DNA from: JAVKSM01 sp039583705
GTDB taxonomy: Bacteria > Actinomycetota > Actinomycetes > Mycobacteriales > Pseudonocardiaceae
Assembly (NCBI GenBank): GCA_039583705.1
Contig: JAVKSM010000139.1
Coordinates: forward strand, 1-6,831
Length of the DNA stretch: 6,831 nucleotides
Direction: 5' to 3'
In this document: one piece after another, positions 1 to 5,974 of the stretch
Layout: the number at the start of each line of letters is the position of its first letter
How positions within the stretch are numbered: the stretch's first letter is position 1
Notes under the pieces: generated by a model
Seen by the model: the letters and a program-made list of their open reading frames with translations, nothing else
Told to the model about the DNA's origin: nothing
Database searches by the model: none
Position numbers and translations under genes: made by a program

Positions 1-111
1 GTGCAGGCCGCCCCGCCCGGAACCCCGCGCGACCGGTTGGCGATCGCGCCGCTGCTGCCCGAGCAGACCGGAGTGGCCGGCCCGGTGCCCGACGACGGCC
101 CACTACCCGCC
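1..111. other. Upstream flank, no supported gene
   Basis: No coding sequence can be supported here. One plus-strand frame is open from a GTG at base 1 to a TAG at 196-198, but its translation is a proline/alanine/arginine-rich run that matches no family I recognise. It also reads straight through the 21-bp inverted repeat that follows, so it looks like chance openness in GC-rich DNA. The stretch could still hold the 3' end or trailer of a gene that begins outside the window. The window edge prevents a decision. Confidence 0.4.
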
Positions 112-171
112 CAGCCACGCCCAGCCGCTGCGCCGCTGCGCGCCGGGGCACGCAGCGGCTGGGCGTGGCTG
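112..171. terminator. Perfect 21-bp inverted repeat, probable terminator hairpin
   Basis: Bases 112-132 are the exact reverse complement of 151-171: 21 pairs with no mismatch, separated by an 18-base spacer. The stem is strongly GC-rich. The heptamer CGCTGCG occurs twice on the left side (126-132 and 134-140), so CGCAGCG at 151-157 can pair with either copy, giving a second, shorter hairpin with a 10-base loop. No T-run follows, but actinobacterial terminators often lack one. The position, before a possible promoter and dnaE, suits termination of upstream transcription. Because the repeat is symmetric it could act on both strands. A protein-binding site or cruciform-forming element is an alternative. 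The repeat is certain; the function is inferred. Confidence 0.55.
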
Positions 172-195
172 TCAGGATGTCCCGGTCCGGCTGGC

Positions 196-201
196 TAGGG
201 T
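196..201 (+). promoter_or_regulatory. Possible -10 element for dnaE
   Basis: TAGGGT fits the actinobacterial -10 pattern TANNNT and lies between the upstream hairpin and dnaE. It would give a leader of about 70 bases. No convincing -35 hexamer is seen at 16-19 bases upstream; the nearest TTGACA-like string (CTGTCA, 169-174) is too far away and overlaps the inverted repeat. The match is short and could be chance. Confidence 0.22.
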
Positions 202-244
202 GTAGCTCTGCCCCGGACGCTGTCGCTGCCCTGCGGGACATCTT

Positions 245-259
245 CGGGGCCGTGCCCCG
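245..259 (+). promoter_or_regulatory. Small GC hairpin in the dnaE leader
   Basis: CGGGGC (245-250) and GCCCCG (254-259) are perfect complements around the loop CGT, ending four bases before the Shine-Dalgarno sequence. Such a hairpin in the mRNA could affect ribosome access or leader stability. In DNA this GC-rich, six-base stems are common by chance, so any role is speculative. Confidence 0.22.
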
Positions 260-263
260 TCTT

Positions 264-268
264 GGAGG
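264..268 (+). promoter_or_regulatory. Ribosome binding site that sets the dnaE start
   Basis: GGAGG is a full Shine-Dalgarno core. It lies nine bases before the GTG at 278-280, a workable spacing, and directly abuts the TTG at 269-271, which leaves no room for initiation there. The site therefore favours GTG 278 over the longer TTG 269 reading, although both are in the same frame. Confidence 0.8.
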
Positions 269-277
269 TTGCCTGTC

Positions 278-3200
278 GTGCCCCCCCGATCGTTCGTCCA
301 CCTGCACGTCCACACCGAGTACTCCATGCTCGACGGGGCTGCCAAGCTGGCGCCCCTGTTCGCGGAGGTCGGGCGACTGGGTATGCCGGCACTCGGGATG
401 ACCGATCACGGCAACATGTACGGGGCTTTCGACTTCTACCAGCACGCCACCGCCGCGGGAATCAAGCCGGTTATCGGCGTGGAAGCATATGTGGCACCGA
501 CGAGCCGGCACCAGAAGAAGAGGATATTCTGGGGGAACCAAGGGCAGCGCGAGGGCGGCGACGACGTGTCCGGTGGGGGAGCGTACACCCACCTCACCCT
601 GTTGGCCGAGAACGCGGTCGGTCTCCGGAACCTGTTCCGCCTCTCCAGCATCGCGTCAATGGAGGGACATTACTACAAGCCCAGGGTGGACCGCGAGCTG
701 CTTGCTGAGCATTCCGGTGGAATTATCGCGACAACGAGCTGTCCCTCTGGTGAGGTGCAGACCAGGCTGCGTCTCGGACAGGAGGCCGAAGCGCTCCAGG
801 CGGCCGCGGACCTGCGAGACATCTTCGGAGCCGACAGCTTTTTCCTGGAGTGCATGGACCACGGTCTGGAGATCGAGCGCCGCGTTCGGGACGAACTCCG
901 TGCCGTCGGCGAGAAGCTCAGCATCCCGCCGCTCGCGACCAACGACTCGCACTATGTCCACCGCGACGACGCCAAGGCGCACGAGGCGCTGCTGTGTGTG
1001 CAGTCCGGAAAGACGATCGCGGACCCGAACCGGTTCAAGTTCGATGGGGACGGGTATTTCATCAAGTCCGCCCAGGAGATGCGTGCGATCTGGGATGACG
1101 AGGTGCCACAGGCGTGTGACACCTCGCTGCTCATCGCCGAGCGTGTGCAGCCATACGATGAGGTCTTCACTTACGTCGACCGGATGCCGCAGTTCCCGGT
1201 ACCCGATGGTGAGACCCAGGCCACCTGGTTTCGCGAAGAGGTCCGTCGCGGACTCGCTCGGCGTTTTCCCGGTGGTGCGCCCGAGGCCCATCGTCAGCGG
1301 GTGGAGTACGAGATCGACGTGATCTGCCAGATGGGGTTTCCCGCTTATTTTCTCGTCGTGACCGACCTGGTCAGCTACGCGAAGAAAGCAAACATCCGCG
1401 TCGGCCCCGGTCGCGGCTCGGCGACCGGCTGTCTGTGTGCGTACGCGCTGGGGATCACCGATCTGGATCCCTTGGAGCACCGTCTTCTTTTCGAGCGTTT
1501 TCTCAACCCGGAGCGGGTCTCGATGCCGGACATCGACCTGGACTTCGACGAGCGGCGACGTGGCGACATGATCAGGTATGTGACGGAGACCTACGGCGAG
1601 GACCGGGTGGCGCAGATCGTCACGTACGGCACTATCAAGGCCAAAGCGGCGGTCAAGGATTCCGCCCGGGTGCTCTACGGCCAGCCCGGTTACGCCGTCG
1701 CCGACCGGATCTCCAAGGCGATGCCCCCCGCGGTCATGGGCAAGGACATCCCGCTGTGCGGAATCTTCGACCCGACCCACAAGCGGTACAACGAGGCGAG
1801 CGAGGTTCGTTCGCTCTACGAGGCCGACCCGCAGGTCAAAGAGATCATCGATACCGCACGAGGGCTCGAGGGCATGATCCGGCAGGCTGGTGTCCATGCC
1901 GCCGGGGTCATCCTGTCCTCAGAACCGCTCATAGACGTGCTTCCGGTCTGGCGCCGCGAACTGGACGGCGCGATGATCACACAATGGGATTTTCCGTCAT
2001 GCGAGTCGGTCGGGCTGCTCAAGATGGACTTCCTCGGGCTACGGAACCTCACCGTGCTCGACGACGCGCTGGCCAGCATCGAGGCCCACCACGGCGTGGT
2101 GCTCAACCTCGACGATCTTCCATTGGACGACGAGAAGACCTACGACCTGCTGGCTCGCGGCGACACGCTCGGGGTGTTCCAGCTCGACGGTGGGCCGATG
2201 CGCGCGCTGCTCAAGGCGATGGCGCCGACCTGCTTCGAGGACATCGCAGCCGTGATAGCGCTGTATCGGCCCGGCCCGATGGCCGCGAACGCCCACATCG
2301 ACTACGCGGACCGGAAGAACGGGCGTAAGCCCGCCGCTCCGATTCACGCCGAGCTGGCCGAACCATTGTCGGACATCCTGGACGAGACGTATGGCCTGAT
2401 CGTCTACCAGGAGCAGGTCATGGCCATCGCGCAGCGGGTGGCCGGCTACAGCCTGGCTGCCGCTGACCTGCTTCGACGCGCGATGGGCAAGAAGAAGAAG
2501 GAGATCCTCGACAAGGAGTTCGAGCGGTTCTCCTCCGGGATGGCCGAACGCGGGTACTCGGCAGAAGCGGTCGCCACCCTCTGGGAGATCCTGCTGCCAT
2601 TTGCCGGGTACGCCTTCAACAAGAGCCACACGGCGGGCTATGGGCTGGTGTCGTACTGGACGGCCTATCTCAAGGCCAATTACCAGGCCGAGTACATGGC
2701 GGCGTTGCTCACCAGCGTGCGCGACGACAAGGACAAGGCTGCGGTCTACCTCGCCGAGTGCCGCAAGATGGGCATCACGGTGCTGCCACCGGACGTCAAC
2801 TCCTCGGGCCGCGACTTCGCGCCGGTCGGCGCGGATGTCCGGTTCGGGCTGGGAGCGGTCCGCAACGTGGGCCCGAACGTCGTGGACGCCATCGCCGCGG
2901 CCCGCCGGAGCAAGGGCGACTTCACCGACTTCTCCGACTTCCTCCGCAAGGTCGACGCGCAGGTCTGCAACAAGAAGGTCATCGAGTCGCTGATCAAGGC
3001 GGGAGCGTTCGACTCGCTGGACCACCCTCGCAAGGGGCTGCTCCTGGTCCACTCCGATGCGGTCGACGCGGTGATGGACAGCAAGCGCGCCGCGGCTGTC
3101 GGTCAGTTCGACCTGTTCGGTGACGCCGGCATGGAGGACCTGACCGGCGTGTTCGACGTGCGGGTACCCGAGACGGAGTGGGAACCCAAGCAACGACTCG

Positions 3201-3823
3201 CGCTGGAGCGGGAGATGCTCGGCCTCTACGTCTCCGGGCACCCGCTGCGCGGCGTCGAGCAGGTGCTGGCCGCCCAGTCCGACACCGCGATCCCCGCGAT
3301 CCTCGACGGCAGTGTCGCCGACGGCGCCCTGGTCACCGTCGGCGGCATCCTCGCCTCGGTGAACCGGCGGGTGAACCGCACCGGCGAGCCCTGGGCGTCG
3401 GCCCAGTTGGAGGATCTGGCAGGTGGCATCGAGGTGCTGTTCTTCCCCAAGACCTACGCCGTGGTGGGCCTCGACGTCGCCGAGGACGCGATCGTGCTCG
3501 TCAAAGCCAAGGTGAGCCGGCGCGAGGACCGCACCTCGCTCATCGCGGTCGACCTCGCCGTGCCCGAGCTGACCACCCCCGGCGGTGAAGGGACCGTGCC
3601 GGTGCGGGTCAGCCTGGAGTCGAACCGCTGCACACCGGAGCGGGTGAGCCAACTGCGGGAGGTGCTTGGCGCCCACCCCGGCACCTGCGAGGTGCACCTC
3701 AACCTGGTCAGCCCGGGCGGCAGGTCCTTCCTGCTGCGGCTGGACGACGGGCTGCGGGTGACCCCCACCCCGGCGCTCATGGGCGACCTCAAGGCCCTCC
3801 TCGGCTCGCGTTGCCTGGGCTGA
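278..3823 (+). CDS. dnaE: DNA polymerase III subunit alpha (DnaE1 type)
   Basis: Catalytic subunit of the replicative DNA polymerase, 1181 residues from GTG 278; close to the usual length for actinobacterial DnaE1. The N-terminal PHP domain (about residues 6-280) keeps all nine expected metal ligands: H10, H12, D19, H44, E69, H105, C156, D224 and H226. By analogy with mycobacterial DnaE1 it should be an active 3'-5' proofreading exonuclease. The polymerase core has GPGRGS (376-381), PDIDLDF with catalytic D418 and D420, the third catalytic aspartate D584 in KMDFLGL, GVFQLDGG from 632 and NKSHTAGYG from 781. A helix-hairpin-helix region (about 830-915), a clamp-binding motif QFDLF (943-947) and an OB fold (about 1015-1095) follow. 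No intein, frameshift or truncation is seen. Codon use in the first half is less GC-rich than in the second. The EEP-family gene starts six bases after the stop, suggesting co-transcription. Confidence 0.97.
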   Translation: MPPRSFVHLHVHTEYSMLDGAAKLAPLFAEVGRLGMPALGMTDHGNMYGAFDFYQHATAAGIKPVIGVEAYVAPTSRHQKKRIFWGNQGQREGGDDVSGGGAYTHLTLLAENAVGLRNLFRLSSIASMEGHYYKPRVDRELLAEHSGGIIATTSCPSGEVQTRLRLGQEAEALQAAADLRDIFGADSFFLECMDHGLEIERRVRDELRAVGEKLSIPPLATNDSHYVHRDDAKAHEALLCVQSGKTIADPNRFKFDGDGYFIKSAQEMRAIWDDEVPQACDTSLLIAERVQPYDEVFTYVDRMPQFPVPDGETQATWFREEVRRGLARRFPGGAPEAHRQRVEYEIDVICQMGFPAYFLVVTDLVSYAKKANIRVGPGRGSATGCLCAYALGITDLDPLEHRLLFERFLNPERVSMPDIDLDFDERRRGDMIRYVTETYGEDRVAQIVTYGTIKAKAAVKDSARVLYGQPGYAVADRISKAMPPAVMGKDIPLCGIFDPTHKRYNEASEVRSLYEADPQVKEIIDTARGLEGMIRQAGVHAAGVILSSEPLIDVLPVWRRELDGAMITQWDFPSCESVGLLKMDFLGLRNLTVLDDALASIEAHHGVVLNLDDLPLDDEKTYDLLARGDTLGVFQLDGGPMRALLKAMAPTCFEDIAAVIALYRPGPMAANAHIDYADRKNGRKPAAPIHAELAEPLSDILDETYGLIVYQEQVMAIAQRVAGYSLAAADLLRRAMGKKKKEILDKEFERFSSGMAERGYSAEAVATLWEILLPFAGYAFNKSHTAGYGLVSYWTAYLKANYQAEYMAALLTSVRDDKDKAAVYLAECRKMGITVLPPDVNSSGRDFAPVGADVRFGLGAVRNVGPNVVDAIAAARRSKGDFTDFSDFLRKVDAQVCNKKVIESLIKAGAFDSLDHPRKGLLLVHSDAVDAVMDSKRAAAVGQFDLFGDAGMEDLTGVFDVRVPETEWEPKQRLALEREMLGLYVSGHPLRGVEQVLAAQSDTAIPAILDGSVADGALVTVGGILASVNRRVNRTGEPWASAQLEDLAGGIEVLFFPKTYAVVGLDVAEDAIVLVKAKVSRREDRTSLIAVDLAVPELTTPGGEGTVPVRVSLESNRCTPERVSQLREVLGAHPGTCEVHLNLVSPGGRSFLLRLDDGLRVTPTPALMGDLKALLGSRCLG

Positions 3824-3829
3824 CCGCTC

Positions 3830-4603
3830 GTGCTGCGCGTCGCCACCTGGAACCTCCTGCACGGCCGGTCGATCCCCGACGGTGAGGTGCACCCCGAGCG
3901 GCTGGCGGCCGCCGCCCGGTTGCTCGACGCCGACGTGCTCGCCTTGCAGGAGGTCGACGTCGGCGCGCAACGCAGCAACGGGGTCGACCAGGCGGCAGCG
4001 GTGGCGGCGGCGCTGGGTGCCCGCTGGCATCGTTTCGCGCCGGCCGTCGTCGGCACGCCGGGGGCGGGTTCGTGGCGGGCGGCGACCGGCGACGAGGACG
4101 GGACGGACTCGCCGCGCTTCGGGGTGGCGCTGGTGTCGCGGTTGCCGGTGCGCCGGTCGTGGGTGCTGCGGCTGGCCGGCTCGCCGGTACCGGGGATGGT
4201 CGCGGACCCGCGCGGCGGCAGGCTGCTCCCGCTGCGTGACGAGCCGCGCGCGGTGCTGGTCGCCGACCTGGACGCACCCTTCGGGCCGGTGCGGGTGGCC
4301 TGCGCCCACCTGTCGTTCGTCCCGGGCTGGAACGTCGGCCAGCTCCGCCGGCTGCTGCGCGCCGCCCGGCCCGACGGCGACGGGAGCGCGCTGGTGCTCG
4401 CCGACCTCAACGTGCCCGCGGCGCTGGTTCGCCTGCTGGCCGGGCGCTGGCGGCTGCTGGCGCGGGTGCCGACCTACCCCGGGGCGGCGCCACGGATTCA
4501 GTTCGACCACGTCCTGGGTCGGGGGCCGCTGCCCCCGGTGGCCGCCGTGGACAGCCCGCAGGTCGGCGTCGGCGACCACCGGCCGGTGGTCGTGACACTG
4601 TGA
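3830..4603 (+). CDS. Endonuclease/exonuclease/phosphatase (EEP) family protein
   Basis: A 257-residue metal-dependent hydrolase of the EEP superfamily, which includes exonuclease III, DNase I and inositol phosphatases. The expected motifs appear in order: TWNLLHG with N8, LQEVD with metal-binding E41, CAHLSF with catalytic H160, LADLN with D192 and N194, QFDHVL with D226 and H227, and GDHRPV with D249 and H250. The catalytic site looks intact. The protein begins at the first core beta strand, with no signal peptide or membrane segment, so it is probably cytoplasmic. GTG 3830 follows the dnaE stop by six bases and has no good Shine-Dalgarno sequence, which suggests translational coupling. The stop overlaps the bioA start as GTGA. 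The substrate cannot be read from sequence: DNA, a nucleotide and a phosphoester metabolite are all possible. A repair nuclease role suggested by the dnaE neighbour is only a guess. Confidence 0.88.
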   Translation: MLRVATWNLLHGRSIPDGEVHPERLAAAARLLDADVLALQEVDVGAQRSNGVDQAAAVAAALGARWHRFAPAVVGTPGAGSWRAATGDEDGTDSPRFGVALVSRLPVRRSWVLRLAGSPVPGMVADPRGGRLLPLRDEPRAVLVADLDAPFGPVRVACAHLSFVPGWNVGQLRRLLRAARPDGDGSALVLADLNVPAALVRLLAGRWRLLARVPTYPGAAPRIQFDHVLGRGPLPPVAAVDSPQVGVGDHRPVVVTL

Positions 4604-5880
4604 CACCGGAGGAGCTGCTCGCCGCCGACCGGGAGCACGTCTGGCACCCGTACGGCCCGCTGCCGCCCGCGGTGGCGCCGCTGGTCGTCGAGTCGGCGCT
4701 GGGGGTGCGGTTGCGGCTGGCGGACGGTACTGAACTGGTGGACGGCATGTCCTCGTGGTGGGCGGCGATCCACGGCTACCGCCACCCGGTGCTGGATGCG
4801 GCGCTGACCGACCAGGCCACGCGGATGAGCCACGTCATGTTCGGGGGGCTCACCCACGAGCCGGCGGTGCGGCTCGCCCGGCGGCTGGTGGAGATCACCC
4901 CGGCGCCGCTGCGGCACGTGTTCTTCACCGACTCCGGCTCCGTTTCGGTCGAGGTCGCGATCAAGATGTGCCTGCAGTACTGGTGCTGCGCCGGTCGTCC
5001 CGGCAAGCACCGGCTGCTCACCTGGCGGGGCGGCTACCACGGGGACACCTTCGGCGCGATGAGCATCTGCGACCCGGACGGCGGCATGCACTCGCTGTGG
5101 CGTGAGGTGCTGCCGCGCCAGGTGTTCGCCGACCTCCCGCCGGCCACGATGGTCCCGTCCTATGTGGAGCATCTCGCGCGGCTGGTGGAGGCCCACGCCG
5201 ACGAGCTGGCGGCGGTGGTCGTCGAGCCGGTGGTGCAGGGCGCCGGCGGGATGCGGTTCTCTGACCCGCGCTACCTGCGCGTGCTGCGCGAGCTCACGCT
5301 CGCCCACGACGTGCTGTTGGTGTTCGACGAGGTCGCCACCGGGTTCGGCCGCACCGGCGAGCTGTTCGCCGCCGACCACGCTGGCGTCAGCCCGGACGTC
5401 CTGTGCCTGGGCAAGGCGCTGACCGGGGGCTACCTCACGATGGCCGCGACGCTGTGCACCACGCAGGTGGCGGCGCGGATCAGCGGCGGCGAGTCCAGCG
5501 GCGTGCCCGGCGCGCTGCTGCACGGGCCGACGTTCATGGCCAACCCGCTGGCGGCGGCGGTGGCCGACGCGTCGGTCGGCCTGCTGCTCAGCCGGGACTG
5601 GCGGGGCGAGGTGGCGCGGATCGCGGCCGGGCTACGCGCCGGGCTGGAACCGGCCCGCGGGCTGCCCGGGGTGGCCGACGTCCGGGTGCTCGGGGCGATC
5701 GGGGTCGTGCAGCTCGACCACCCGGTGGACGCCGCCGCGGCCACCGCCGCCGCGGTGGCCCGCGGCGTCTGGCTGCGCCCGTTCCGCGACCTCGTCTACA
5801 CCATGCCGCCGTACGTCACCTCACCGGAGGACGTCGCCCGGATCAGCAGGGCGGTGCTCGCCGCGGCGGCGACGGGGTAG
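4600..5880 (+). CDS. bioA: Adenosylmethionine-8-amino-7-oxononanoate aminotransferase (DAPA synthase)
   Basis: PLP-dependent class III aminotransferase of biotin synthesis. It moves the amino group of S-adenosylmethionine to KAPA, giving DAPA. At 426 residues it is close to E. coli BioA. Visible features are WHPY with Y18, the BioA-typical MSSWWAAIHGY with W53 and W54, FFTDSGSVSVEVA near the phosphate-binding region, GGYHGDTFGAMS with Y146 and D149, FDEVATGFGRTG with PLP-pyridine aspartate D243, the Schiff-base lysine K272 in LGKALTGGYL, HGPTFMANPLA, and RPF with R393, which corresponds to the substrate-binding arginine near the C terminus. The WW and YHGD signatures separate it from ornithine or GABA aminotransferases. 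GTG 4600 overlaps the preceding stop by four bases, typical of coupled translation. No strong Shine-Dalgarno sequence precedes it. bioF follows after 94 bases. Confidence 0.95.
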   Translation: MTPEELLAADREHVWHPYGPLPPAVAPLVVESALGVRLRLADGTELVDGMSSWWAAIHGYRHPVLDAALTDQATRMSHVMFGGLTHEPAVRLARRLVEITPAPLRHVFFTDSGSVSVEVAIKMCLQYWCCAGRPGKHRLLTWRGGYHGDTFGAMSICDPDGGMHSLWREVLPRQVFADLPPATMVPSYVEHLARLVEAHADELAAVVVEPVVQGAGGMRFSDPRYLRVLRELTLAHDVLLVFDEVATGFGRTGELFAADHAGVSPDVLCLGKALTGGYLTMAATLCTTQVAARISGGESSGVPGALLHGPTFMANPLAAAVADASVGLLLSRDWRGEVARIAAGLRAGLEPARGLPGVADVRVLGAIGVVQLDHPVDAAAATAAAVARGVWLRPFRDLVYTMPPYVTSPEDVARISRAVLAAAATG

Positions 5881-5888
5881 CACGTGAG

Positions 5889-5954
5889 GCGCCGAACGGC
5901 GCGTCCGGTCCGGGCCGGTGGCGGACCTGGGTCCGGCGCCGGATGGCGCCGGTC
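5889..5954 (+). promoter_or_regulatory. Hairpin-rich bioA-bioF intergenic segment
   Basis: The 94-base gap between bioA and bioF holds three consecutive potential stem-loops. GCGCC/GGCGC (5889-5893 with 5898-5902) closes a GAAC loop. GGTCCG/CGGACC (5907-5912 with 5922-5927) has a nine-base loop. CCGGCGCC/GGCGCCGG (5933-5940 with 5945-5952) is a perfect eight-pair stem with a GGAT loop, extendable by one pair across a mismatch. The last stem ends 22 bases before the bioF GTG. It could be an attenuator, a processing site or a weak terminator lowering bioF output. No T-run follows, and no operator resembling the BirA or BioQ sites I know is visible. Chance pairing in GC-rich DNA is a real alternative. 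Confidence 0.3.
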
Positions 5955-5974
5955 GGTCCGTAGGCTGCGCCAGC

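Noticed and set aside
1..198. Plus-strand open frame beginning with GTG at base 1
   Set aside because: Low-complexity Pro/Ala/Arg translation with no recognisable family, cut by the window edge, and it runs through the perfect inverted repeat.
269..277. TTG at 269 as the dnaE start, adding three residues
   Set aside because: It touches the GGAGG sequence with no spacer. GTG 278 has a nine-base spacer and gives the family-typical N terminus.
656..1897. Minus-strand open frame of 413 codons opposite dnaE
   Set aside because: Antisense to the conserved PHP and polymerase core, with no recognisable motifs.
2483..2503. Run of AAG codons in dnaE as a slippery or repeat element
   Set aside because: It encodes the normal conserved lysine-rich MGKKKKE motif of DnaE polymerases, and the frame continues unchanged.
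1403..2700. Possible intein in dnaE
   Set aside because: The polymerase motifs are continuous at normal spacing and total length is normal, so there is no insertion.
2039..4606. Very long minus-strand open frame (855 codons) opposite dnaE and the EEP gene
   Set aside because: An antisense shadow of GC-rich coding DNA: it spans two well-supported plus-strand genes, and its translation is compositionally odd with no domain.
5881..5974. BirA- or BioQ-type biotin operator
   Set aside because: The gap is almost wholly G and C and shows no AT-containing palindrome of the kind these regulators bind.
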